From Caulobacterales bacterium (GTDB taxonomy: Bacteria > Pseudomonadota > Alphaproteobacteria > Caulobacterales > Caulobacteraceae): 64,000 bases of DNA. This document shows positions 16,613 through 26,286 of the stretch, one piece after another (within the stretch, counting starts at the first letter, position 1; the number at the start of each line of letters is the position of its first letter). The position numbers and the translations under genes are program-made. A model generated the notes under the pieces. The model was given only the letters and a program-made list of their open reading frames with translations, searched no databases and was not told where the DNA came from. The DNA lies in NCBI GenBank assembly GCA_016183935.1, contig JACPDR010000028.1:62001-126000 (forward strand), in the 5' to 3' direction.

Positions 16613-17830
16613 CTAGAAGTCGAACTGGGCCCGGACCTGCAGGGTCTGCACGTCGACGTCCGAGGTCGCGACCTGGGCCTTGTTCTCGGAGTCGGTGTAG
16701 TTGGCCAGGAACCGCACATAGGGGAACGGGTACCAGGTCGCCCCCAAGGTGACGGCCGAATATTCGCCGGCCGTGGCCACGCCGGCGAACTCGGTCAGGT
16801 CGGCGGCGTCGTAGCGGACCGCCAGCTCGACGGCGCCCATGCCGCCCTTGGTCACCGGATTGCGGATGCTGACCCGGCCGAACTCACCCGAGCCCGCGTC
16901 GTATTTGCGCTGTTCGCCGGTCGGGAAGAAGGAGGCGAAGACGTAGTATGCGTCCGCGCCGGCCTCTCCGCCGCCGGTCAGGTCGGCGTCGACGGTCGCC
17001 CATTCGCCCTGGACCGAGAAGCTGCGCCACACGCCCGCGGCCTCGACCCCGATGGCGGTGTCGCTTTCGCCGGCGCCGAGGGGGGAGGAGCCGGCGTCGG
17101 TGTAGCGGTCGCCGTAGTTGGTGTTGTTGCGCACCCGGTAGCGGAAGGCGGAGTCGTCGCCGCGATCGCGGTCGCGGGCCCAGGCGCCGATATGCAGCTT
17201 CATGTCGTCGGTGACGATCGGGGCGAGGTGGGCGCGGACGAAGACGCCGCGCTGTTCGTCCCCGCCCGAGGACGAGTCATTGATCGAGTCGCCGTGCACG
17301 CCGCCCGCGATCGACCAGTTGTCGCCGCCGGTCCGAGCCGCCAGCGTCATCACCCGGCCGGCGTCGATCAGGTCGTTGAACGGACCCCGCTCCATGAAGG
17401 TGGTGTAGCGGGACGATGTCAGGTTCTCGAGCGACAGGCTCTTGAAATTGCCGATCGTGATGGCGGTGTTTTCGGTCGGGGCATATTCAAGCAGAAGGTC
17501 TTCCCAGGTCGCCTCGCCGTTGGCGATGCTGGCCTCGGCCACGTAGGACCACTGGTCGGTGAAGGTCCCCTGCACGCCGATGCGGGCGGTGCGGATGCGG
17601 CTCTCCGAGGCGCCGAAGTCGAGGCCCGAGGCGCGGTCGACGTCCTGGTCGACATAGTCGAGGAACACCCGGCCGCGCGGCTTGAAGGTGAACTCGCCCC
17701 ATTTCAGTTCGGGCGCGCCCTTCCAGGTGATGGTGGTGGCGGGTTCCGCCTCCTGGGCCTGGACGACGCCGGCCGCCAGCATGGAAACGACGGCGAGCGC
17801 GGCGCCCGCCAGCAGGGATTGATGTCGCAC
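16613..17830 (-). CDS. Phosphate-selective porin, OprP/OprO type
   Basis: Outer-membrane trimeric porin for phosphate or polyphosphate uptake. 405 aa with a clear signal peptide (cleavage near VQAQ, residue 25) and a C-terminal phenylalanine after alternating beta-strand residues, the sorting signal for outer-membrane barrels. The segment GRVFLDYVDQD and the RIRTARIGVQGTF region are typical of the Porin_O_P family. A Pho box 157 bases upstream (17987-18004) and the neighbouring pstS with its own box support PhoB control. Confidence 0.9.
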   Translation of the reverse strand: MRHQSLLAGAALAVVSMLAAGVVQAQEAEPATTITWKGAPELKWGEFTFKPRGRVFLDYVDQDVDRASGLDFGASESRIRTARIGVQGTFTDQWSYVAEASIANGEATWEDLLLEYAPTENTAITIGNFKSLSLENLTSSRYTTFMERGPFNDLIDAGRVMTLAARTGGDNWSIAGGVHGDSINDSSSGGDEQRGVFVRAHLAPIVTDDMKLHIGAWARDRDRGDDSAFRYRVRNNTNYGDRYTDAGSSPLGAGESDTAIGVEAAGVWRSFSVQGEWATVDADLTGGGEAGADAYYVFASFFPTGEQRKYDAGSGEFGRVSIRNPVTKGGMGAVELAVRYDAADLTEFAGVATAGEYSAVTLGATWYPFPYVRFLANYTDSENKAQVATSDVDVQTLQVRAQFDF

Positions 17831-17986
17831 GGGAGAATCCTTCGGTTTGCCCGCCCGACCGCATGTCGTCCGGGCAGGGACCGAATTATCTCGTGACCGC
17901 GACGCTTTTGCCTAAGTGCGGCGACGGAACGGTGAGATTGCGGTGACGCAAATCCGACGGTGGAAGCGCGATCCGGTGACGGTTCC

Positions 17987-18004
17987 CATGAAGTTTTGTG
18001 ACAG
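17987..18004 (-). promoter_or_regulatory. Pho box upstream of the porin gene
   Basis: On the minus strand CTGTCAC-AAAA-CTTCATG: two 7-base direct repeats spaced by four A, matching the PhoB-binding consensus (CTGTCAT-N4-CTGTCAT) in 11 of 14 repeat positions. Confidence 0.75.
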
Positions 18005-18028
18005 GGCCGGGCGGCCCAAACAGCGAAA

Positions 18029-18054
18029 CGCCGCGAGCCTTTCGGCCCGCGGCG
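18029..18054 (-). terminator. Intrinsic terminator after pstS
   Basis: An 11-bp stem (one G-T pair) with a GAAA tetraloop on the minus strand, followed by TTTCG, 28 bases after the pstS stop. It separates pstS from the porin gene, so the two are independent transcripts. Confidence 0.8.
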
Positions 18055-18081
18055 GTCCAGTCTGTTCCCGATGAGATCCGC

Positions 18082-19146
18082 TTACTGCGGGCTGGCCATC
18101 GGCCGCATCTCGGCGATCACCGCCCGCTGCGCCGTCAGTTCGTCCGCCGGCAGCGGCACCAGGCCGCGGTCCTGCAGATAGCCGCCGCGGCCGGCCGAGG
18201 CGTCCGACATGAACTCCATCACGAACTCCTTGAGCCCCGGGGTCACGCCGATGTGCTGCTTCTTGACGTAGATGTAGAGGCTGCGGGCCAGCGGATAGGA
18301 ACCGTCGGCGATGGTGTCGGCCGAGGGGGCGACGCCGCCGATGGTCAGCGGCTTCACCGTGTCCATGTTCTGCTCGAGGAAGGAGAAGCCGAACACGCCC
18401 AGCGAACCCGGGGTGCGGGTCAGGGTCTGGACGATGGCGTTGTCGTTCTCGCCCGAGTCGATCCAGCCGTTGTCCTCGCGCAGGGTATGGGCCAGCGTCT
18501 CGAAGCGGTCGCCGTCGGCCTCGTCCACGGCGGCCAGGGCCGGGATCAGCTTGGCGCCGGGGGCCATGCCCAGCTCGAGGAAGGCGTCGCGGGTGCCCGA
18601 GGTCGGCGGCGGGCCGTAGACCTGGATGCGCTGGCTCGGCAGGCCGGGGTTGACCTGGTTCCAGGTGGTCGAGGGGTTGGCGACGAAGGCGCCGCCGGCG
18701 CCCGGGACTTCCTTGGCGAGGCCGAGGTAGAGGTCCTGCAGGCGGAAGTTCATGCTCTCGCCGTTACGGGCGGTGGCGATGACGATGCCGTCGAAGCCGA
18801 TCTTGATCTCGACGATGTCGGTGACGCCGTTCTTCTGGCACAGCTCGAACTCGGACTTCTTCATCGGCCGCGAGGCGTTGGCGATGTCCGGCGTGCCCTG
18901 GCCGACGCCTTCGCAGAAGCGCTGGATGCCGCCGCCGGTGCCCAGCGACTCAACCCGGGGCGCGGCGCCGTCCGAGGTGCGGGAGAAATTCTCGGCCACG
19001 CGGCTGGCGAACGGGAAGACGGTCGACGAGCCGACCGCGAGGATGCCCGAGGTTCCGCCCGGCGCGCCCGCCTTCTGGTTCTCGCCGCAGGCGGTCAGCC
19101 CGACGAGGGCGATCGCCGAGACGGCGGCGAACAGGGTGCGGTTCAT
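18082..19146 (-). CDS. pstS: Phosphate ABC transporter substrate-binding lipoprotein
   Basis: Periplasmic high-affinity phosphate-binding protein of 354 aa. Lipoprotein signal with lipobox LTAC (Cys 19), then the binding residues of the PstS family: VGSSTVFPF near the N-terminus, GTGGGIQRFC, DIANASRPMK, and TSGTRDAF. ATG 19146 gives an ordinary signal peptide; an in-frame TTG six codons earlier is less likely. The pstCAB and phoU genes are not in the window. Controlled by the Pho box at 19188-19205. Confidence 0.93.
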   Translation of the reverse strand: MNRTLFAAVSAIALVGLTACGENQKAGAPGGTSGILAVGSSTVFPFASRVAENFSRTSDGAAPRVESLGTGGGIQRFCEGVGQGTPDIANASRPMKKSEFELCQKNGVTDIVEIKIGFDGIVIATARNGESMNFRLQDLYLGLAKEVPGAGGAFVANPSTTWNQVNPGLPSQRIQVYGPPPTSGTRDAFLELGMAPGAKLIPALAAVDEADGDRFETLAHTLREDNGWIDSGENDNAIVQTLTRTPGSLGVFGFSFLEQNMDTVKPLTIGGVAPSADTIADGSYPLARSLYIYVKKQHIGVTPGLKEFVMEFMSDASAGRGGYLQDRGLVPLPADELTAQRAVIAEMRPMASPQ

Positions 19147-19187
19147 GGAAATTGGCTCCGACAACGGTTGAGGTCGAGGCTGCTTGG

Positions 19188-19205
19188 ACCACAGGAATGT
19201 GACAG
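19188..19205 (-). promoter_or_regulatory. Pho box upstream of pstS
   Basis: Minus strand reads CTGTCAC-ATTC-CTGTGGT, 42 bases before the pstS start: a strong first half-site and a weaker second one with the standard 4-base gap. Confidence 0.75.
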
Positions 19206-19248
19206 GAGCGCCGATGTTCCGATGACGGTTCGGCGACGGACGGTCGCG

Positions 19249-19671
19249 TCAGCTTTCCGCGGCGGCCCGTTCATACTCCTCGATGGGGAACCAGGCCCGG
19301 CTGCACAGGCCGGTCCACAGCCGGCCCTCGGCCCGATGGGCGAGGATGACGTACTCCTGGCCCGGACGGAACTCGACGCCGCACATGGGGCTGTCGCGGC
19401 CATGACGGATCCACCAGTTGCGACGGACTTCGCCCTTGATGGTGCGCGTGACGGTGAAGCGGGTGTCGGCCAGGCGGACGCCGTCCTCGGCGGGCAGGCG
19501 GCGAACCTCCGCCGCAGTGGCCACGATCATCAGCTCGGCGTCTTGAAGCTGGTCCGCGGCGCTGTCCGGCCGGACGCAGCTGCAGGCCAGGGCCGCCCCG
19601 GCGAGCGCCGCCGCGCCGAGGGCGGCTGGAAACGCGAGGAGGCGGAACCACGGACGGAGGCGGCGTTGCAT
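19249..19671 (-). CDS. Exported NTR/TIMP-like protein (140 aa)
   Basis: Signal peptide of about 28 residues followed by mature CSCVRP, the hallmark start of netrin/TIMP-like OB-fold proteins, in which the N-terminal Cys pair forms disulfides with later Cys residues (PMCG, GLCS). The layout, a strand …AELMIVATAAEV… then FTVTRTIKGE, then GQEYVILAH, follows that family. ATG 19671 starts 73 bases after the lpd stop, so it may be the last gene of the bkd transcript. Targets of bacterial members are unknown. Confidence 0.7.
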   Translation of the reverse strand: MQRRLRPWFRLLAFPAALGAAALAGAALACSCVRPDSAADQLQDAELMIVATAAEVRRLPAEDGVRLADTRFTVTRTIKGEVRRNWWIRHGRDSPMCGVEFRPGQEYVILAHRAEGRLWTGLCSRAWFPIEEYERAAAES

Positions 19672-19744
19672 GGAGACACTCCGGGATTGCGATCGCCCAT
19701 CGGTGCGCAACAGGCGCGGACGGTCAAGCGCGGGATCCCGTTCG

Positions 19745-21142
19745 TCAGATATGGATCGCGTGGCCCAGCGCGCGCAGGCTGGCCTCGTGGAAGGCCTCGC
19801 CGAGGGTCGGGTGAACGTGGATGACGCCCGCGACGTCTTCCAGCACCGCGCCCATCTCCAGCATCTGGGCGAAGCTGTTGGACATCTCGGACACATGCTG
19901 GCCGACGGCCTGGACGCCGAGCAGCCGGTGGTCGGTCTTCGAGGCCAGCACGCGGACGAAGCCCCCGTCCTCGCCCGCCTCGATGGCCAGGGCGCGGCCG
20001 ATGGCGGCCAGCGGGAAGACGGCCTGGATGACGTCGTCGCGGTTCTGAACGTCCTGGGGGCCGAGGCCGGCGGAGACGATCTCGGGCTCGGTGAAGCAGA
20101 CGGCGGCGATGGTCACCGGGTCGAAGCGGCGGTCGTGGCCGGCGATGATCTCGGCGACGACCTCGCCCTGGGCCGAGCCCTTGTGGGCCAGCATCGGTTC
20201 GCCGGTCAGGTCGCCGACGGCCCAGACGTTCTTCATGCTGGTGGCGCAGCGGTCGTCGATCTTCACGAACGGCCCGGCCATGGCCACGCCCATGTTCTCG
20301 AGGCCCCAGCCCTGGGTGCGCGGCTTGCGGCCGACGGTGACGAGGACCTTGTCGGCCTTGAGCTTGAGGGCGGCGCCGTCCTTGGTCGTGACGTTGAGCT
20401 GGCCCTTTTCGAACGAGCCGGCTTTCGCGCCGAGGTGCAGTTCGACGCCGTGCTTCTCCAGCCATTTCTGGACCGGGTCGGTCAGGGCCTTGTCGTAGAG
20501 CGGCAGCAGGCGGTCGGCCATTTCGACGATGGCCACCTCGGCGCCCAGCTTGCGGAAGGCGATGCCCAATTCGAGCCCGATGTAGCCGCCGCCGACGACG
20601 ACCAGCTTGCCCGGCACCTTGTCGAGCGACAGGGCCTCGGTCGAGGAGATGACGTCGCCGCCGAACTTGAGGAAGGGCAGTTCGACCGGGTCCGAGCCGG
20701 TGGCGAGGATGACGTGTTCGGCGGTGATGACGAGGTCGCCCTCGGCGGTCTTCACCGTGCAGGTCTTGGCGTCCGAGAAGGTCGCCCAGCCCTTGATGAC
20801 CTTGACCTTCGACTTCTTCAGCAGGGCGGCGACGCCGTTGTTCAGCTTTTTGACGATGCCGTCCTTCCACGCGACGGTCTGCGACAGGTCGATGGCGGGC
20901 TTGGCGGCGGTGATGCCGAGGGTGCCGCCGTCGGCGGCCTTGGCCACCGTCTCGAACTTCGAGGCCGCGTGGATGATGGCCTTGGACGGGATGCAGCCGA
21001 CGTTCAGGCAGGTCCCGCCGAGGCCGTCGCCGCCATCGACCAGCACGGTGTCCAGCCCCAGCTGGCCGCAGCGGATGCCGGCGACATAGCCGCCGGTGCC
21101 GGCGCCGATGATCAGGACTTTGGTGGTGAGGGTCTGGGTCAT
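19745..21142 (-). CDS. lpdA: Dihydrolipoyl dehydrogenase (E3)
   Basis: FAD/NAD flavoprotein of 465 aa that reoxidises the lipoyl groups of the keto-acid dehydrogenase. FAD-binding GAGTGGYVAG, redox disulfide GGTCLNVGCIPSK, NAD-binding GGGYIGLELG, FAD motif TSMKNVWAVGD and the dimer-interface HVHPTLGE with the catalytic His-Glu. Its ATG overlaps the stop of the preceding small gene (ATGA). As the E3 of the bkd operon it is probably dedicated to the branched-chain complex. Confidence 0.96.
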   Translation of the reverse strand: MTQTLTTKVLIIGAGTGGYVAGIRCGQLGLDTVLVDGGDGLGGTCLNVGCIPSKAIIHAASKFETVAKAADGGTLGITAAKPAIDLSQTVAWKDGIVKKLNNGVAALLKKSKVKVIKGWATFSDAKTCTVKTAEGDLVITAEHVILATGSDPVELPFLKFGGDVISSTEALSLDKVPGKLVVVGGGYIGLELGIAFRKLGAEVAIVEMADRLLPLYDKALTDPVQKWLEKHGVELHLGAKAGSFEKGQLNVTTKDGAALKLKADKVLVTVGRKPRTQGWGLENMGVAMAGPFVKIDDRCATSMKNVWAVGDLTGEPMLAHKGSAQGEVVAEIIAGHDRRFDPVTIAAVCFTEPEIVSAGLGPQDVQNRDDVIQAVFPLAAIGRALAIEAGEDGGFVRVLASKTDHRLLGVQAVGQHVSEMSNSFAQMLEMGAVLEDVAGVIHVHPTLGEAFHEASLRALGHAIHI

Positions 21143-21567
21143 TCGCTCGGTCGTGCTGTGTCGAAGTCGGTGACGCAATGGGCGGGAACTGGGACGATTT
21201 CGTAGTGGTCGAGAAGGATCAGATAGCGGTCGCCCCGATCGGGCTTCTCGCCGCTTTCTTCCAACGAGTCATTCCAGGAATAGCTGTAGGGCAGCGTAAC
21301 CTGCGACGGCCCAACGCCGTGGAGATAGCGGAGGGATCGGAAGGTGACGGTTCCTGTGCTGGTCCCGGCCGAGAAGTTGTCCGTAATGTTTCTGTCCTGC
21401 TTCACCCGGCTGACGCGGGCGGTGAAGGCGGCGTGGCTTGTGAAGGATTCCATCCACTCCGTCGCCGTTTGGGCCTCCTCGCCCTGGAAGCAGGTCCCGT
21501 CGTAGTCATCCGGGATTTCCTGCTGGAACAACGCGGCGGCCACGGTCAGGGCAAGGAGCAGGCTCAT
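21139..21567 (-). CDS. Small exported protein inserted in the bkd operon (142 aa)
   Basis: Signal peptide (residues 1-16, LLALTVAAALFQQ) followed by a soluble domain with three visible features: an early Cys (YDGTCFQGE), a strand pattern FTARVSRVKQD…TVTFRSLRYLHG…DRYLILLDHYE, and a late Cys (PAHC). This order resembles the NTR-like protein at 19249-19671, so the two may be distant relatives. It starts three bases after the E2 stop and overlaps the E3 start by four bases, so it is co-transcribed and coupled with a cytoplasmic enzyme complex that has no known need for an exported partner. Confidence 0.7.
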   Translation of the reverse strand: MSLLLALTVAAALFQQEIPDDYDGTCFQGEEAQTATEWMESFTSHAAFTARVSRVKQDRNITDNFSAGTSTGTVTFRSLRYLHGVGPSQVTLPYSYSWNDSLEESGEKPDRGDRYLILLDHYEIVPVPAHCVTDFDTARPSE

Positions 21568-21570
21568 CCC

Positions 21571-23253
21571 TTATCCCATCCACAGCGTCGCGGGATGCTC
21601 CAGAAGCCCCTTGATGCGCTGGACGAAGACCGCCGCGTCGTGGCCGTCGACGATGCGGTGATCGAAGGACGACGACAGGTTCATCATCTTGCGCACCACC
21701 ATCTGGCCGTCCCGAACCACCACCCGTTCGGCGATCTTGTTGGGGCCGACGATGGCGACCTCGGGGTGGTTGATGATCGGGGTGTGGACCACCCCGCCCA
21801 GCGTGCCCAGCGAGGTGATGGTGATGGTCGAGCCGGTCAGCTCCTCGCGGCTGGCCTTGCCGGACTTGGCGGCTGAAGAGACGCGAGCGATCTCGACCGC
21901 GGTGTCGTAGGGGTCGCGCGCCTCCGCGTGACGGACCACAGGGACCATCAGGCCGTTCGGCGTCTGGGCGGCGATGCCGAGGTGGACGGCGTTGTGCGTC
22001 GTCAGCACGCCGGCCTCGTCGTCGTACCAGCTGTTGATGGTCGGCTGGTCGCGCAGGGCCACGACGACGGCGCGGGCGATGAACGGCAGGACGTTGAGCT
22101 TGGGCTTGTCCGTGCCCTTGTTCGCGGCGTTGAGGTGGGCGCGGAGCTCCTCCAGCGCGGTGACGTCGATCTCCTCGACGTAGGTGATGTGCGGGATGCG
22201 GCGGACGCTCTCGGCCATCTTCTCCGCGATCTTGCGGCGCAGGCCGATGATGCGGGTTTCGGTGGTTCCCTCGGCCTTCGCATGGGTCGAGGCGGCGGAT
22301 GATCCGGACGCGGACGATCCGCGGCCGCCCGAGGCGACCCAGGCGTCGAGGTCGGCGTGCTCGATGCGGCCGGCGGGGCCGGAACCGGGGACGAACTGGA
22401 GCTCGACGCCGAGATCGCGGGCGCGGTTGCGCACGGCGGGGGAAGCGAGGGGGCGTTCACCGCGGGCGGAGAGGGTGCGCGGAACCGGCGCCCCTCCACC
22501 GCCTGCGGCGGTCCCCCTCCCCATTCCTTCGGAACGGGGAGGAGACGCGGCGGCCGGTTTGGTCTCCTCCCTGTCGCGCAGCGATGGGGAGGGGGACCGC
22601 GAAGCGGTGGAGGGGCTGGCGGCGGGCGCAGCTGCGGCGTGATTGCCCTTCCCCTCGACATTGAACGACACCAGCGGTCCACCGACGGCGAGTTGCCGGC
22701 CCGGCTCGCCGTGCAGGGCGACGACGGTTCCGGCGACAGGGGAGGTCAGTTCGACGGTGGCCTTGTCGGTCATGACTTCGGCGAGGAGCTGGTCCTCGGT
22801 GACAGCGTCGCCGACCTTCACGTGCCAGCCGACCAGTTCGGCCTCGGCCGTGCCTTCGCCGACGTCGGGGAGTTTGAAGACGAAATTGCCGCCAGCGGAG
22901 GCTGGGGCGGCGGCGGGCGCAGCCTCAGTCCTGGGCGCTTCAGCCGTCGGAGCCGGAGCGGGTTCAGCCTTGGCCGGCGCCGGAGCGGCTTCAGCCGACG
23001 CGTTCCCCGCGCCCTCGACCTCGAACTCGATCAGCGGCGAACCCACGGCCAGCTGCTGGCCCGGTTCCCCATGGGCGGCCAGCACCTTGCCGGCCACCGG
23101 CGAGGTCAGTTCGACCGTCGCCTTGTCGGTCATGACGTCGGCGATGATCTGGTCCTCGGCGACCACGTCCCCGACCTTGACGTGCCAGCCGACCAGTTCG
23201 GCCTCGGCGGTGCCTTCGCCCACGTCGGGCAGTTTGAAGACGAAGCGACCCAT
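21571..23253 (-). CDS. bkdB: Branched-chain alpha-keto acid dehydrogenase E2 (lipoamide acyltransferase)
   Basis: Core of the BCKDH complex, 560 aa. Two N-terminal lipoyl domains (about residues 2-80 and 122-200), each with the lipoylated Lys in MTDKATVE, then a linker, the peripheral E3-binding domain (SPAVRNRARDLGVEL, about 273-310) and the catalytic acyltransferase domain with the active-site DHRIVDGHDAA near the C-terminus. Residues about 213-254, in the linker, are encoded by a 125-bp palindromic repeat (see 22491-22615). Start one base after the E1 beta stop. Confidence 0.95.
   Translation of the reverse strand: MGRFVFKLPDVGEGTAEAELVGWHVKVGDVVAEDQIIADVMTDKATVELTSPVAGKVLAAHGEPGQQLAVGSPLIEFEVEGAGNASAEAAPAPAKAEPAPAPTAEAPRTEAAPAAAPASAGGNFVFKLPDVGEGTAEAELVGWHVKVGDAVTEDQLLAEVMTDKATVELTSPVAGTVVALHGEPGRQLAVGGPLVSFNVEGKGNHAAAAPAASPSTASRSPSPSLRDREETKPAAASPPRSEGMGRGTAAGGGGAPVPRTLSARGERPLASPAVRNRARDLGVELQFVPGSGPAGRIEHADLDAWVASGGRGSSASGSSAASTHAKAEGTTETRIIGLRRKIAEKMAESVRRIPHITYVEEIDVTALEELRAHLNAANKGTDKPKLNVLPFIARAVVVALRDQPTINSWYDDEAGVLTTHNAVHLGIAAQTPNGLMVPVVRHAEARDPYDTAVEIARVSSAAKSGKASREELTGSTITITSLGTLGGVVHTPIINHPEVAIVGPNKIAERVVVRDGQMVVRKMMNLSSSFDHRIVDGHDAAVFVQRIKGLLEHPATLWMG
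22491..22615. repeat. 125-bp palindromic repeat element inside the bkdB coding sequence
   Basis: Nested perfect inverted repeats: 12-bp outer arms (22491-22502 with 22604-22615) and 17-bp inner arms (22508-22524 with 22584-22600). The centre holds the remaining spacer. The frame stays open through it and yields a Ser/Pro/Gly/Arg-rich linker. A related partial copy sits between genes at 12160-12204. The structure recalls palindromic elements of Rickettsia that insert into genes (comparison only). Confidence 0.8.
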
Positions 23254-23254
23254 C

Positions 23255-24379
<1,125 letters not shown>

Positions 24380-24381
24380 GG

Positions 24382-25617
24382 TCAGACTCCCACCTCGCGG
24401 CGCTGTTCGGTGATGCGCCAGTCCTCGGTGGCGTAGACCTCCTCGAACATGGTCTTCACCGAAGGACGCGACTGGCCGAGGGTGCCGATGGCCTCGGACT
24501 CCTTGCCGGCGGCGCGGACCTGTTCGACGGCGTCGGCCTCGGCGGCCGTCTGCTGCTCGTCGGACCATTCGCCCAGCGCGATCAGGTGCTGCTTCAGGCG
24601 GGCGATCGGGTCGCCCAGCGGCCATTTCTCGTGCTCGTCGCCCGGCCGGTAGCGGCTGGGATCGTCGGAGGTCGAGTGCGGGGCGCCGCGGTAGGTGAAC
24701 AGCTCGATCACCGTCGCGCCCTGGTTGGTGCGGGCGCGCTCCTCGGCCCACTGGGTCGCGGCCCAGACGGCGAGGAAGTCGTTGCCGTCGACGCGCAGGG
24801 CCGGCAGGCCGTAGCCGATGGCCTTGGAGGCGAAGGTGGTCTCCAGCCCGCCGGCGATGCCCTGGAAGGAGCTGATGGCCCACTGGTTGTTGACGATGTT
24901 GAGGATCACCGGCGCGCGGTAGACGCTGGCGAAGGTCAGGGCGTTGTGGAAGTCGCCCTCGGCGGTGGCGCCGTCGCCGATCCAGGTGATGGCGATCTTG
25001 TCGTCGCCCTTGTAGGCGCTGGCCATGGCCCAGCCGACGGCCTGCGGCACCTGGGTGCCGAGGTTGCCCGAGATGGTGAAGAAGCCGAAGTCCTTCGCCG
25101 AATACATGATCGGCAGCTGGCGGCCTTTGATCGGGTCGGAGGCGTTGGAATAGATCTGGTTCATCATCGTCGCGAGCGGATAGCCGCGCGCGATCAACAG
25201 GCCCTGCTGGCGATAGGTCGGGAAGCCCATGTCCTCGCGGGACAGGATCATGCCCTGCGCCACCGCGATGGCCTCTTCCCCCGTGCACTTCATGTAGAAG
25301 CTGGTCTTGCCCTGGCGGTGGGCGCGATGCATCCGGTCGTCGAAGGCGCGGGTCAGGATCATGGCCTTCAGGCCGCGCCGCAGGGTGTCGGCGTCCAGCT
25401 TCGGATTCCATGGACCGACCGCCTGGCCGGCGTCGTCCAGCACGCGCACCAGCCGGAAGGCATGGTCGCGCATGTCGAACGGAGCGGTCGAGACCGACGG
25501 CCGGTCGACCGCGCCGGGCGCGTCGAGCTTGAGATGGCTGAAGTCGGGCGTGTCGCCGGGGCGGCCCGAAGGCTCGGGCACGCGCAGCGACAGGGGCTGG
25601 GTGTTTGGCTTTTTCAT
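24382..25617 (-). CDS. bkdA1: Branched-chain keto acid dehydrogenase E1 alpha subunit
   Basis: 411-aa decarboxylase subunit. The ThDP/Mg motif is GDGATAEGDFHNAL…NNQWAIS; the phosphorylation-loop equivalent YRGAPHSTSDDPS is also recognisable and distinguishes branched-chain from pyruvate E1. First gene of the operon bkdA1-bkdA2-bkdB-orf-lpdA, all spaced by four bases or less. ATG 25617 is chosen because the upstream 18 codons lack conservation and a ribosome site. Divergent from the Lrp-type regulator. Confidence 0.95.
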   Translation of the reverse strand: MKKPNTQPLSLRVPEPSGRPGDTPDFSHLKLDAPGAVDRPSVSTAPFDMRDHAFRLVRVLDDAGQAVGPWNPKLDADTLRRGLKAMILTRAFDDRMHRAHRQGKTSFYMKCTGEEAIAVAQGMILSREDMGFPTYRQQGLLIARGYPLATMMNQIYSNASDPIKGRQLPIMYSAKDFGFFTISGNLGTQVPQAVGWAMASAYKGDDKIAITWIGDGATAEGDFHNALTFASVYRAPVILNIVNNQWAISSFQGIAGGLETTFASKAIGYGLPALRVDGNDFLAVWAATQWAEERARTNQGATVIELFTYRGAPHSTSDDPSRYRPGDEHEKWPLGDPIARLKQHLIALGEWSDEQQTAAEADAVEQVRAAGKESEAIGTLGQSRPSVKTMFEEVYATEDWRITEQRREVGV

Positions 25618-25698
25618 TCCGTCCTGCTGTCCGGTTGATCCGACCGCGTTTCCTCCGGCGCCCTGTAGCATGGTCCTTCAGCCAAGGCTCGCTCGATT

Positions 25699-25731
25699 TT
25701 GACCTTGCATATGCCGGTTCACGGGTATTTT
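25699..25731. promoter_or_regulatory. AT-rich divergent control region between bkdA1 and the Lrp-type gene
   Basis: The only AT-rich stretch of the 145-base gap: TTGACC at 25699-25704, the palindrome GCATATGC at 25707-25714, and TATTTT at 25726-25731. A likely site for the divergent Lrp-type regulator, but the exact promoter elements cannot be assigned from sequence alone. Confidence 0.4.
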
Positions 25732-25762
25732 ATTGCGCCATAACAAGAACCGGAGAAACGCC

Positions 25763-26251
25763 TTGGCCGACGATCTGGATCCCGTGGACGCCCGAATTCT
25801 GGACATCCTGCAACAGGACGCCGGACTGTCCGTGGCCGAGGTGGCCGAGCGGGTCGGTCTGTCGGCCTCGCCGTGCTGGCGCCGGATCAAGAGACTGGAG
25901 GATACGGGCTTCATCCGCAAGCGGGTGACCCTGCTCGACGCCACCAAGCTGGGGCTCGACTTCGAGGTCTACGCCATCGTCAAGCTGAGCCTGCCGTCGA
26001 CCGAGAATCTCGACGTGTTCGAGGCCGCCGTGGCCCGGTGGCCGGAGGTGGTGCAGTGCGCCACCATCACCGGGCGCGAGGACTATGTGCTGCGGATCAT
26101 CACCTCCGACATGCACGCCTTCGACCAGTTCCTGCGCGAGAAGCTGCTCAGCCTCGGCATCGTCTCGGACTGCGAGAGCCATATCGTCACCCGCGGCGTG
26201 AAGAATGTGACGGCCCTGCCTCTTGGCATAGTCACCCCGCACGTCGGATAG
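25763..26251 (+). CDS. bkdR: Lrp/AsnC-family transcriptional regulator (BkdR-like)
   Basis: 162 aa if started at the TTG 25763, which has GGAGA seven bases upstream and gives the usual Lrp length; an in-frame TTG at 25733 lacks a ribosome site. N-terminal HTH (VDARILDILQQDAGLSVAEVAERVGLSASPCWRRIKRLE) is classical Lrp, followed by the RAM/AsnC ligand-binding domain. Divergent to the bkd operon, it is expected to sense branched-chain amino acids and activate it, as in Pseudomonas (family knowledge). Confidence 0.88.
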   Translation: MADDLDPVDARILDILQQDAGLSVAEVAERVGLSASPCWRRIKRLEDTGFIRKRVTLLDATKLGLDFEVYAIVKLSLPSTENLDVFEAAVARWPEVVQCATITGREDYVLRIITSDMHAFDQFLREKLLSLGIVSDCESHIVTRGVKNVTALPLGIVTPHVG

Positions 26252-26286
26252 TCCGGTTCGGCGCACACGGCGCCGGAGAGACGCAG

